A DNA stretch of 32,579 nt from Gemmataceae bacterium (GCA_003136315.1 PLDW01000068.1:10592-43170), one strand, 5' to 3'. Counted from the stretch's first letter, positions 15,201-22,637 are shown. The notes: generated by a model not told the origin, from the sequence alone. Made by a program: numbers and translations.

Positions 15201-15582
15201 CGAAGGTGTAAGCCTCCAGACACTCCCCTGCGAGGCCGATGAAGACCACCTCGGCGGCAACGAGTTCTTCCCGGAGGATGATCGCAGCGAGGCAGGCAAC
15301 GGCAAGAGCGAGGTCGGCTCCGATCCGGCCCTCAAACAGACTTTCGAGGGAGTTGTAGAGCACACGGGCACCGCCAATGACGGCAGCGATTAGCGCGAAG
15401 CGATAACCGAAGAGTTGCGGGGTCCAGGAGAACGTCTCAACACCCTGACCCTTGAGCCACCCGGCAAGAAGCGGCCACAGGTCAGCAGCGAGGAGGACAC
15501 CGACAAGGCTCGTCAGAGCGTAAAGCCCGAGCGGCGCACCGCTCCGGAAAGGGTCATCGGAGGTGTTCAGATCGCGGTGCAT
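12208..15582 (-). CDS. P1B-type metal-transporting ATPase fused to an SPFH/band-7 (HflK-like) domain
   Basis: A 1,124-residue two-part protein in one uninterrupted frame. Residues about 15-700 are a heavy-metal P-type ATPase: TGES (194-197), the membrane CPC metal site (312-314, VACPCALILATPAA), DKTGTLT (356-362), SEHP (393-396) and GDGINDAP (575-582). It has no N-terminal HMA domain. Between the P-domain LLPAQK and the GDGIND loop sits a polar insert (about 540-571, rich in S, E, R and P). After the ATPase, a new membrane segment (about 732-750, ITWVVGVVAVLGWLASGLVQ) starts an SPFH domain (VEAGEVGIVRRFGAVVADLG, PGLHTRWPWPVETV), followed by a charged coiled coil (about 960-1080), as in HflK. 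CPC suggests Cu, Zn, Cd or Co export; the specificity cannot be set. The SPFH part may cluster or stabilise the pump in the membrane. No separate hflC follows. Confidence 0.9.
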   Translation of the reverse strand: MHRDLNTSDDPFRSGAPLGLYALTSLVGVLLAADLWPLLAGWLKGQGVETFSWTPQLFGYRFALIAAVIGGARVLYNSLESLFEGRIGADLALAVACLAAIILREELVAAEVVFIGLAGECLEAYTFARTQRALGKLAELFPSRCWVLRDGEEVRTYTADLLVGDRVVVKPGGRVPVDGVVVDGRSAVDASALTGESLPLEKGTGDEVLAGSIVVDGSVTVEAKKVAKQTVAGQILELTAAALKDKAPLERHADRLARYFLPAVLALTLLTFVGNVLYQMSGSPPPGIPRPGWNAAARVAAYPALGVLVVACPCALILATPAAVIAALGRLAGTGVLIKGGAALERLAGVTAFAFDKTGTLTEGKLELGEVIGLCSATAEEVLSAAATAEQRSEHPLAQLILREAAARHLTVPAVETFQAQPGGGVTATVGGSTIVVGTRRLLEEQGIAVSPEAITLLDRLDAAGQTSLLVARNGVILGGIGARDRVRPEAAQVLADLRAIGIASITLLTGDRAAVARTVAEQLPLTEVHAELLPAQKSEWVSTFESSASQERSNPRQPSERETRDSKPQTAFVGDGINDAPALARAGVGIAIGSGTDVAAEAGDIVLMGEPLKPLPLLVRLSREMVRVIRQNILVFGFGVNLVGIVLTGWIWPVVATAPGWYEKAPLVGALYHQLGSLLVLLNSMRLLGFERVATSPTLSHIRASTIAFDRWLNTVHLDDVLHAITHRWKPITWVVGVVAVLGWLASGLVQVEAGEVGIVRRFGAVVADLGPGLHTRWPWPVETVTRLRPGEIRTVEVGFRGLTDDQRAVGLPSPPEPSRVRRPGGSDAGLGWSSSHAEGIARLTDEAVMITGDGDLVEILATVRYRIDEPRRYLFGVADPDAVIRSAAESVLRELVAGHRFLELLTVYRAGLERDALARLGHRLAEVAPGGVGVRLDGFTLHDLHPPPEVVSEYHAVAKAIQERDRLVNEAEGDATRARRRKEEEVERVIRQAETESHRQTVDARATSNAFLAWHRARTQLTPEEEDALTTERSMRIKQRKENPEAVDRDIADRRSRLLAERRFFIESRLAARAVVEVFRQRDKVFIDAAELPGKRQLFILDPEILRLPPGFGARPGEPKEP

Positions 15583-15687
15583 GGAGGGTGTTGTACGGGT
15601 GGGAACACCAATTCACCGCAGATGGGGGTGCTGACAGACAGAAAAAGACGATGCAGGGTGGCCGAGGGGCGCGAAAGTCCTGCAGCT

Positions 15688-18501
15688 TCAGCGGTTGACC
15701 AACCGGTCCCACACGCGGGTGATACGGCCGCGGGGGCTGGCGGACACCCGCCCCCCGGCCAGCCAGGCTCGGATATCGTCGGCCAGAGCCGCGGCCGTCG
15801 GATACCGGTCCTCCGGTCGCAAGGCCATTGCCTTGGAGCAGATCGCATCGAGATCCGGCGGGATTGCAGGGTTCACCTCCCGCGGGCGGCGAATCTGGCC
15901 GGTTAGTACAGAAGTTAGAGCATCCCGAAGATCGTCGACCTCAATCGCATATTGACCGGTCAGGATGAAAAAGAGGCTACCTCCGAGAACGTAAATGTCG
16001 CTTCGTCGATCGACTCGGGCTGCGTCGGTCGCCTGCTCTGGAGACATAAATCGGGGTGTGCCCATCACCGCTCCAGTATGAGTCAGGTCGGTTGCACCGG
16101 GGACGACTCCCTGGACTTCTAGTAGCTCCGCTGAATCGTTCGATCGACCTTCGGATCCGCCAGGGAGAAGGTTTCCCATCACCTTTGCTATCCCCCAATC
16201 GAGCACCACTGCCGAGCCATCCGATCGGATCAGGATGTTCGCGGGTTTGGGGTCCCTGTGGATGACCCCCTGCTCGTTGGCGTAGTGGATGGCGTCGCAA
16301 ACCTGGGCCAGAATGTGGAGTAGTCGGGTGAAATCTGCATTCGTGCGACGGGGCATACCGCCACGGGCGTGGAACGCTGTGGCCGCGACGGATAAGTTCT
16401 TCCCCGCGATGTACTCCATCACGATGAAAGGGTGTCCAGTGCTCCCGTGGACTCCGTAAGTGTAGACCACAACGATGTTCGCGTGCCGGAGGTTCGCCAT
16501 CACTTGCATCTCGCGAAGAAACCGAGTTTTCTCCTGTCGACTGGCACGATCGTTCAATTCCTTGATCGCGACCAGCCGACCGAGGGCATTGTCCCGGGCC
16601 AGGATGACTCGTCCGATCCCGCCACGACCAAGCTGCTGGACGGGCGTATAGCCTTGAATAAATTCTGGCTCACCAACCTGCCGACCTACCGAGGTCAGTG
16701 GGAGGTTTGTCTCGGTCCAGTCTGGCTGATCCGGTTCTGCTGGGCGTGTTGCAAAAGGATGGGCAGTGTGATCATGCGCTGCAGGAAGCCGCGACCCAGC
16801 GTAGGGTGTGGGTGGAGCCCCAACCCGTTCGGCGGGTGAGATCACCCGCGGCAACGCAACCGCAGTATTCTCCAACTTCGGAGGGCTCGGATCGGAGGGG
16901 TCTTGGACGGCGGTCAAAGCGTCGGCGGGGGCGTTCGGCGGGGCGGCCACGCTTTCGCGGGGTGGGGGTTGGGCCGGAGCGGCTCGCGTTCGCATGATCG
17001 TGGCGATGTTCGTCTTGTATTCGTCCGGGTGGGCTGCGATCAGCCCGCGATACATGGCCGCAGCCTTCTTCTCGTATTCGGCCGCTTCCGTCGCCTTCCC
17101 GAGCTTCTCGGCTGACTGGGCAAGGGCGATGTAGCAGTTCGCCTCCTCAGCCTGAAAGCGCGGTTGGGAGGCGTAGTCGGTGGAAAGATCCGCGAACATT
17201 TGCGCGGCATCGATAAACCAGTGGATCGCATCGTCGTCCCGCCCCATTCCACTGAGGATATGTCCGAGGTTCACGCACTGGCGGGCGACATGCTCGGCCA
17301 TCGCATGGTCCTTGCTATTCCCCTCCCGCCACTGGCTCCGCAGCGCCATCACAGCCGCCCGTTGGGCTGCAGCGGGTTGGTCGGCGAGCCACCGTTCGAC
17401 CGCGTCCGCCATCGCGATCGTGGATGCGAACCGCTCACCTGAGTTCAGGGCCAAGGCTTTCAGCACGATCGCTTCGAGCACGTCGTCTGCCAGCGGTCGG
17501 GCTGGCAGGTCTTCGCTCTTGGAAGTGAACGGACGGCGGACGGCCTTCGGGCTGGTCGGTGGGCGATCGCGACTTCCGTCCGGGTAAGGGGGCTGGCCAG
17601 TCAGGATCTCGAACAAGATGCCACCCAGCCCGTAAATGTCTGTCCTCTCGTCCTGCTCGGCGGGGTGGCCGGGGATCTGTTCCGGAGCCCAGTACAGCGG
17701 GGTTCCGCCTTTCGTCATGGTCACGGCGGCTTCATCGACTGGCTCAAAGACGGGCTCGGGTGCCACATTGGCCTCACCAGGTCCGGCGCGCAAGCGCCGG
17801 GCCAAGCCCCAGTCGATCACCAGGGTTTCTCCGAACGGCCCGAGCATGATGTTCTCGGGCTTCAGGTCGCGATGGATCACCCCCTGGCTATGGGCGTACG
17901 CAATCGTCTGACAGACGCTGAGGAACCGGGACAGCAGACCCCGGAAGGCGACGGCTTGCTCGGTAATCGTCAGCGGGGCCGATGGCCGACCCAACCCGCC
18001 AAACGCATGAAACCCACGAATTGCGTCCCGCAGTGTCTGCCCGGCGATGAACCTCATCGCGTAGAATGGCCGACCGGTCGGATGCCGGCCCAACCCGTAC
18101 ACCGGGACGATCCCCGGGTGTTCCAACCGTCCGGTGACTTCTGCCTCGAAGAGAAATCGCTCTCGATGTGCCTGAACGTCGGCCAGGTGATCGCGGATTT
18201 CCTTGAATGCAACCTCCCGGTGGAGCTCCACGTCCAGCGCCACGGACACCTTCCCCATACCCCGTTCGCGGTGCTCTCGAAGGTGCTGGAATCGCGGCCG
18301 GGGGGGACCATCCCAGGGAGGCGGCTCAATTGGTTCGCCGCTCGGGTGCTTTGTCTGGGTCTGACCGTCCGGGTCCACCCGCGGGGGTGTCTGAGTGCCC
18401 GTCGGCACACCAGATGTGGGGTGGTCCTCGGCCGCTCCTGACGAATCCGTTGCCAGTGGTGGCATCACGGACTCGGTAGGTTGTGAATCGGTGCATGCCA
18501 T
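15688..18501 (-). CDS. Double Ser/Thr protein kinase with a central helical region
   Basis: A 937-residue protein with two Hanks-type kinase domains. The first (about 70-375) has K100 (VAFKE), HRDLKPEN (210-217), DWG (230-232) and APEQ; its glycine loop is degenerate (HRERGMGKV). The second (about 617-920) has an intact loop LGRGGIGRV, K647 (VAIKE), HRDPKPAN (748-755) and DWG (768-770), then SPEQ. The usual HRDLK is HRDPK in the second domain. DWG instead of DFG is usual in planctomycete kinases. Residues about 385-500 look like TPR-type helices (DDAIHWFIDAAQMFADLS, AEEANCYIALAQSAEKLG), and about 505-600 are a proline-rich linker. No transmembrane helix was seen, so it is probably cytoplasmic. 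The target is unknown. It is followed by the ATPase gene about 105 bases downstream. Confidence 0.9.
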   Translation of the reverse strand: MACTDSQPTESVMPPLATDSSGAAEDHPTSGVPTGTQTPPRVDPDGQTQTKHPSGEPIEPPPWDGPPRPRFQHLREHRERGMGKVSVALDVELHREVAFKEIRDHLADVQAHRERFLFEAEVTGRLEHPGIVPVYGLGRHPTGRPFYAMRFIAGQTLRDAIRGFHAFGGLGRPSAPLTITEQAVAFRGLLSRFLSVCQTIAYAHSQGVIHRDLKPENIMLGPFGETLVIDWGLARRLRAGPGEANVAPEPVFEPVDEAAVTMTKGGTPLYWAPEQIPGHPAEQDERTDIYGLGGILFEILTGQPPYPDGSRDRPPTSPKAVRRPFTSKSEDLPARPLADDVLEAIVLKALALNSGERFASTIAMADAVERWLADQPAAAQRAAVMALRSQWREGNSKDHAMAEHVARQCVNLGHILSGMGRDDDAIHWFIDAAQMFADLSTDYASQPRFQAEEANCYIALAQSAEKLGKATEAAEYEKKAAAMYRGLIAAHPDEYKTNIATIMRTRAAPAQPPPRESVAAPPNAPADALTAVQDPSDPSPPKLENTAVALPRVISPAERVGAPPTPYAGSRLPAAHDHTAHPFATRPAEPDQPDWTETNLPLTSVGRQVGEPEFIQGYTPVQQLGRGGIGRVILARDNALGRLVAIKELNDRASRQEKTRFLREMQVMANLRHANIVVVYTYGVHGSTGHPFIVMEYIAGKNLSVAATAFHARGGMPRRTNADFTRLLHILAQVCDAIHYANEQGVIHRDPKPANILIRSDGSAVVLDWGIAKVMGNLLPGGSEGRSNDSAELLEVQGVVPGATDLTHTGAVMGTPRFMSPEQATDAARVDRRSDIYVLGGSLFFILTGQYAIEVDDLRDALTSVLTGQIRRPREVNPAIPPDLDAICSKAMALRPEDRYPTAAALADDIRAWLAGGRVSASPRGRITRVWDRLVNR

Positions 18502-18692
18502 AAGAAGCAGGCCGGGTATATCGGGGTAGTCGCCGCCGGTGTCAGCGGTCCGGCTTGGACTCGCCTACAGGCCGGATCGATGTCCGTGTGATGCAGTGGT
18601 CGAATTGTTGAAGATTCTACTCGTGCCGTTGGAGAAAAGCGAGCAAGATGCAGGGATGAATCGGTCGGCTCTCTGACCGGCGAAGCGGGTGG
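18502..18692. other. Intergenic between TIR-Sel1 and kinase genes
   Basis: This 191-base interval should carry the promoter of the double kinase. No consensus -35/-10, -24/-12 or hairpin was recognised, and ATG 18501 has no clear SD. Confidence 0.4.
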
Positions 18693-19694
18693 TCAAGCAT
18701 CCACGAGGCGTGTGAGGGCCTTTCGGGCGTTCTCCTGGCCCTGAGCAGCCGCCATCCAATACCACGCTATTGCAGTGGCTCGATCCTGCGTCACTCCCCT
18801 GCCGTTCTCGTACATCTGGCCGAGGTTGTATTGGGCGGTGCTGTCGCAGAGATCTGCGGCCCTGCGTAACCACTCAAGAGCCTTCCCGTCGTCCTGGTCT
18901 ACTCCCCGGCCGTCCCGGTACATCAGGCCGAGGTTATTCTGCGCGCTGGCGATCCCGAGTTCCGCGGCCTCCCGATACAACTCGACGGCCTTGGCGTCGT
19001 CCTGCGGCACGCCTGCACCTTTCTCGTGGCAGACCCCGATCAGCAGCATTCCAATAGGGTGTTTCCGAGATGCCGCGCGTTGCCACTCCGCGAGCCGGGC
19101 GGAGGCCGCCTCGATCAGGTAGGGTGCTGTCGAGCCGCCTTTTGCACGATGTCGATCGTACTCTTGCAAAGCGGTCTGGAGTTGCTCGTCTTCCCGGATC
19201 ATCACCTGATCCAGGACGGTCGATGTGCTGGCAACCAGGAGGTCGTCGAGACCGTGGATGAGTCGGTTCATATCGCTATGGAAGTCCGGATCTCGGCGAA
19301 CCTCCAACCCGTTCCGGAAGGCCAACTCGCAAAGCGAGTCGGGGAGTTGGGTGGGTTTGGGCATCCCGGCCCGGCTGACAAGCACTGGGATCACCGGGAT
19401 GTCGCGGGTGAGGGCGGTCTCGATCTCCAGCCGGACGAAATCGAGTGGGTCGTCGAGCCGACGGCCCCCGTCCTCACCGGTCACCGTTGCCCAGCTTGGG
19501 CCGATGACAGCCAGCAGTACTTGACAGTCTTCGACGGCCTTTCGGATCACCTTGCGGAAGTCGCAACCGAGCGGGATCACATCCACGTCGCGGAAGAGTA
19601 CCTTCTGGTCGAAGTGCGCGCGGAGGCGGTCGAAGATACGGCCGGTCACATCGGCCGAATCGTCCCTGCGGTACGAAACGAATACCTTGGTCAT
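18693..19694 (-). CDS. TIR-domain protein with Sel1-like repeats
   Basis: A 333-residue protein. Residues 1-135 are a bacterial TIR domain: MTKVFVSYRRDDSADVTGRI, FDRLRAHFDQKVLFRDVDVI, LLAVIGPSWATV, then LDFVRLEIETALTRDIPVIP. The glutamate in RLEIETAL is at the position of the catalytic Glu of NAD-cleaving TIRs. A linker follows, and the C-terminus (about 220-333) carries three to four Sel1-like repeats, e.g. DAKAVELYREAAELGIASAQ NNLGLMYRDGRGV and TAQYNLGQMYENGRGV. TIR domains in bacteria act as NADases in immunity or as protein-interaction modules; Sel1 repeats are protein-binding scaffolds. ATG 19694 starts directly at the TIR strand; the longer frame to 19796 adds nothing. It lies between rho and a double kinase; no defence partner gene is adjacent, so a signalling role is as likely as an antiphage one. 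Confidence 0.88.
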   Translation of the reverse strand: MTKVFVSYRRDDSADVTGRIFDRLRAHFDQKVLFRDVDVIPLGCDFRKVIRKAVEDCQVLLAVIGPSWATVTGEDGGRRLDDPLDFVRLEIETALTRDIPVIPVLVSRAGMPKPTQLPDSLCELAFRNGLEVRRDPDFHSDMNRLIHGLDDLLVASTSTVLDQVMIREDEQLQTALQEYDRHRAKGGSTAPYLIEAASARLAEWQRAASRKHPIGMLLIGVCHEKGAGVPQDDAKAVELYREAAELGIASAQNNLGLMYRDGRGVDQDDGKALEWLRRAADLCDSTAQYNLGQMYENGRGVTQDRATAIAWYWMAAAQGQENARKALTRLVDA

Positions 19695-19834
19695 GGGATG
19701 CGACGGTGTGAGGGCAACGGATGTGTGGTCACAGCCTGTTTCAGATTGTACCCTCTCCCAGGATGCGAGGACCAAGCGGACCTCCACGACAGCCAACTCC
19801 GGCCTGCTATCGCTCCCGGGCCGATCGCTCCGCT

Positions 19835-20962
19835 CTACCGTTCCTTCACAAACTTGCCAACCGTCATCAAGAACTCTTCATTTGACACAGTCTTCGCTAA
19901 CTGCTTGACGAGCCCCTCCATCGCCTCGATCGGGCGGAGTGACATCAGCCCTCGCCGCAGGAGCGTGATCCGCTCCAGCATCTCCGCTGGGAGCAACCGT
20001 TCTTCCTTGCGAGTGCCGGACTGGCCCAGGTCGATCGCCGGGTAGACTCGCCGCTCGGCGAGCTTCCGGTCGAGTACCAGTTCCATGTTCCCGGTTCCCT
20101 TGAACTCCTGAAAAATCACGTCGTCCATCCGGGACCCTGTCTCGATCAAGGCAGTTCCTAGGATGGTCAGGGTGCCACCCTCCTCGAACGCTCGGGCACT
20201 GCCGAAGAGTCGCTTGGGCACTTCGAGTGCCTTGGCATCCACCCCACCGCTCATTGTCCGTCCCGTGCCAGTCTGCTTGTTGTAAGCGCGGGCCAAGCGG
20301 GTCAGGCTGTCGAGCAACACGAACACATCACGGCCCTGCTCGGTGAGCCGCTTCGCCCGTTCCAGGACCAGTTCGGCGATCCGGATGTGGTTGGCCGTGT
20401 CGTTGTCGGAGCTGGAGGCGATTACCTCCCCTTTCACCGTCCGCTTCAGATCGGTCACTTCTTCGGGCCGCTCGTCCACGAGCAGCACCATCAGATACAT
20501 TTCCGGATAATTCTGGGCGATGGCAGCAGCGATGTGGGCGAGCAGAACGGTCTTCCCGGTCCGCGGTGGGGCAACGATGAGTCCCCGTTGACCGGCCCCC
20601 ACCGGGGTGAACATGTCGATCACCCGGGTCGTGAGGGGTTCTGGCCCGGTCTCGAGGCGTAGCCACTTCGTTGGGTCGGTGGCGGTGAGTTCGTCCCACT
20701 TCCGGCGACGGAACTGCGCGGGGTCCGCGCCTTCGATCCGATCGATAGCCGCCAGCCGGGGGCCGGTGGAACCACGTCGGGGTGGCTCGATGGGGCCAGC
20801 GAGGAGCAGCCCTTCGGCCAGCCGATATTTGTCGATCATCGGGGCAGGGACGTAGGGGTCGTTCGGGGTCGGAGCATAGTGGCGAGCCGGGTTTCGGAGG
20901 AACCCGAACCCCCTAGGGTGCATCTCCAGAACGCCCTGGAACGCGGTGCGAGATTCGGACAT
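19835..20962 (-). CDS. rho: Transcription termination factor Rho
   Basis: A 375-residue RNA-dependent ATPase helicase that ends transcription. The N-terminal cold-shock-like RNA-binding domain (residues about 8-95) includes [20 protein letters not shown] and [16 protein letters not shown]. The motor follows: Walker [24 protein letters not shown], Walker [17 protein letters not shown], and the R-loop area [15 protein letters not shown], ending [20 protein letters not shown]. All catalytic motifs are intact. It is shorter than the about 419-residue E. coli protein because the N-terminal helix bundle is missing. I chose ATG 20962 with AAGGA six bases upstream; the open frame to 21199 is not Rho-like. 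Confidence 0.96.
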   Translation of the reverse strand: MSESRTAFQGVLEMHPRGFGFLRNPARHYAPTPNDPYVPAPMIDKYRLAEGLLLAGPIEPPRRGSTGPRLAAIDRIEGADPAQFRRRKWDELTATDPTKWLRLETGPEPLTTRVIDMFTPVGAGQRGLIVAPPRTGKTVLLAHIAAAIAQNYPEMYLMVLLVDERPEEVTDLKRTVKGEVIASSSDNDTANHIRIAELVLERAKRLTEQGRDVFVLLDSLTRLARAYNKQTGTGRTMSGGVDAKALEVPKRLFGSARAFEEGGTLTILGTALIETGSRMDDVIFQEFKGTGNMELVLDRKLAERRVYPAIDLGQSGTRKEERLLPAEMLERITLLRRGLMSLRPIEAMEGLVKQLAKTVSNEEFLMTVGKFVKER

Positions 20963-21337
20963 TAGGCATCCTTCTGGGTGCGGCCCTGAGCGGTCGGCCC
21001 GCGAGAACGGGTCGAGTGGGGAGAGAGGGGGCCGAATCGCTAGCAAACACAAACGGGACCTGTTGACAAAATCACGACGGGTGCAGTTGGCGGCCATGCA
21101 GGTTGGGCGGTAGCTTCTGAGATTGTAACCGGTCCACGGCGGAAAGGCGAGCGCGAGTTGGCGGGCAAACTCCCATTCCCAGAAGCAGCTCAAAACCACG
21201 CGAGAGAGGTCGCGGCCATGCGTCAGCGGTAGAACTCAGGGATGTCACCCCCCACTGGGTCTCCTCGGTCGTGTCCGACTCAATACCCGCCAGTAAGCGT
21301 TCCAGGACACTCATTTTCTCGCGTTTTTCATCAGGCA
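20963..21337. other. Intergenic upstream of rho
   Basis: About 375 bases that should contain the rho promoter and leader. A minus-strand frame from ATG 21314 to 21072 (80 codons, MSVLERLLAGIESDTTEETQ...) could be a small hypothetical gene, but it lacks an SD or family likeness. A TTGTCA near 21060-21065 (minus strand) is a possible -35 without a good -10. Confidence 0.35.
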
Positions 21338-21444
21338 ATGGCCCGCAGATAACGCAGACTTCGACGCAGATCAAATCTTGATCAATCTATCTCTATTTAA
21401 TCTGGATTTCATCTGCGTCGAAGTCTGCGTCATCTGCGGGCCAT
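21338..21444. repeat. Long inverted repeat (34-base arms)
   Basis: Arms 21338-21371 and 21411-21444 are reverse complements with one mismatch, starting ATGGCCCGCAGAT and containing internal direct repeats of the type ATCTGCG/TCTGCGT. The loop is AT-rich (39 bases). It lies 24 bases past the stop of the receiver-like gene and can act as its terminator. The pattern of repeated ATCTGCGT units recalls widespread dispersed intergenic repeats. Confidence 0.8.
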
Positions 21445-21467
21445 CTCTTGGGGCGACGCGAACCAAG

Positions 21468-21950
21468 TCACTCTCCCACCTCTGCCAGGTCGATCGGTCC
21501 GTCGGGTTTCGATGGTGGCCGTGGCGTGGGTGGTGGGACTTCGCCACCCACCACCCGGCGAATCACAACCGCCATGAGTCCGCTTACCAGATCTTCGAGC
21601 ACCGATTTCGTGACGGGCGGGAAAAGCACATAGCGGGCACCGAGGTCAAGCAGCATCGCCGTCCACACAGCCCGATCAGGATCCGGCAATTTCACATCGC
21701 TGACCGCGACGAGTGGGACGTCCGGGCAGAACCGGTGAGCGTTCGCGATCAACGCGAACCCGTCGAACCGGTCAGCGGCAGGATCAATTTCGACAACCAA
21801 CACCGCAGGTCGCGGCTCCCGAGCCAGGGTGAGCGCGTTGGCTTCCGACCGAGGCTCTCGAACCAGCCAACGATTTTCCCCAACAAGCTCGCCGAGTTGC
21901 CGGGCCACCCACCCGGCCGACTCCAGAATGATGAGTTGAGGGTATTGCAT
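21468..21950 (-). CDS. Degenerate response-regulator receiver-like protein
   Basis: A 160-residue protein that looks like a CheY-type receiver fold that has lost phosphorylation features. It begins MQYPQLIILESAGWVARQLG, where the usual acidic pair after strand 1 is missing; a single D follows strand 3 (VLVVEIDPAADRFDGFALI); strand 4 is VPLVAVSDV; and the conserved strand-5 lysine-proline is replaced (RYVLFPPVTKSVLEDLVSGL). The C-terminus is a proline-rich tail (PPPTPRPPSKPDGPIDLAEV). No output domain is present. The start ATG 21950 is preferred over the longer frame to 22022. It may act as a phospho-independent protein-interaction module; the partner is unknown. The fold assignment is by eye. 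Confidence 0.65.
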   Translation of the reverse strand: MQYPQLIILESAGWVARQLGELVGENRWLVREPRSEANALTLAREPRPAVLVVEIDPAADRFDGFALIANAHRFCPDVPLVAVSDVKLPDPDRAVWTAMLLDLGARYVLFPPVTKSVLEDLVSGLMAVVIRRVVGGEVPPPTPRPPSKPDGPIDLAEVGE

Positions 21951-22117
21951 GAGTTGCCGGGAGGTTGACCCACGACGCGGGCGGTTCGGTGGTGGTTCTA
22001 AGGAATAGCGGGGAAGTGCCAATAGATACCGAACACGGGACTCGTCGTAAGAGAGCCTTCCTTCCTGCCGAAATGGCGATTTTGCTTGAGTGGACCGTGA
22101 GATGGCTCAGACTCCTC

Positions 22118-22285
22118 ATACAGGAATCCGCTGAGGTGGTCTCATTCCCGGTGCAAGCATCGGTCTAACGGGAGGGCGAGGCTCCTGCCGAGCGTGAGTG
22201 GTGAAGCTCGGCAGGAACCTCGCCCTCCCATATATACGTCCAATCGTCTTTCCGTACCTGCGACAACCTCAGCGGGTTCCTGTAT
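22118..22285. repeat. Nested inverted-repeat element (MITE-like), 168 bp
   Basis: The outer arms 22118-22141 and 22262-22285 are reverse complements with two mismatches (starting ATACAGGAA). Nested inside is a 24-base stem-loop, 22170-22193 with 22206-22229 (GGGAGGGCGAGG... arms, one mismatch, 12-base loop). A diverged relative of the right half lies at 24506-24580. Size, terminal inverted repeats and dispersed copies fit a non-autonomous mobile element. No target-site duplication was identified. Confidence 0.8.
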
Positions 22286-22362
22286 CAGAGGGCAGCATGG
22301 CAAGGCGCATCAGGCAATATGAGCAAGTGATTGGGAGGTGGTTGGTCCGGACTGCCAGCGGA

Positions 22363-22391
22363 TAAAAAAACCCACTGGATCGGCCAGTGGG
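22363..22391 (-). terminator. Intrinsic terminator of micro-gene unit, copy 2
   Basis: On the minus strand an eight-base-pair stem CCCACTGG/CCAGTGGG (22384-22391 with 22371-22378) with a five-base loop is followed by seven T residues. Its sequence and position relative to the ORF match copy 1 at 2039-2069. Confidence 0.92.
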
Positions 22392-22437
22392 CAAGAGGTA
22401 CACGAGGGTTGTAAGCTGTGGTGAAAGGGTTACACGA
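22392..22437 (-). ncRNA. Conserved 3' UTR segment of the micro-gene unit, copy 2
   Basis: This is the counterpart of 1994-2038. It shares CGTGTAACCCTTTCAC and ACAACCCTCGTGTA with copy 1 and runs straight into the terminator. The high identity over non-coding sequence suggests selection at the RNA level or recent duplication; the more diverged ORF argues against simple recency. Confidence 0.5.
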
Positions 22438-22569
22438 TCAGTTGCTACCGCTGACTTCACGCCACAGATCGGCCAGGTCGTAGGTCTCCCCGGTGCGATC
22501 GTGGAGGTTCGGGCAACCGTCATCGGCCAGTCGGGACAGCTCTTCGATTTCCATGTGAGTCGTTTGCAT
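22438..22569 (-). CDS. MQTTH-family micro-protein, copy 2 (43 aa)
   Basis: A 43-residue ORF that begins MQTTHMEIEELSRLADDGCP, continues NLHDRTGETYDLADLWREVS and ends GSN. It is the paralogue of the ORF at 1856-1993: same MQTTH start, same ELSR, PNL and DL-DLWR blocks, same GS ending. The peptide is acidic and soluble with no known motif; one cysteine is present here but not in copy 1. It has its own sigma-54 promoter about 70 bases upstream of the ATG, and a terminator about 46 bases after the stop. A 15-codon ORF (ATG at 22618, MKGSPDLANSISRGL) in the leader ends two bases before the ATG, which may couple translation. Confidence 0.65.
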   Translation of the reverse strand: MQTTHMEIEELSRLADDGCPNLHDRTGETYDLADLWREVSGSN

Positions 22570-22637
22570 CCTTACAGCCCTCGCGAGATTGAGTTGGCCA
22601 GGTCGGGAGATCCCTTCATCCGCCCGGCTCTTGTGGT

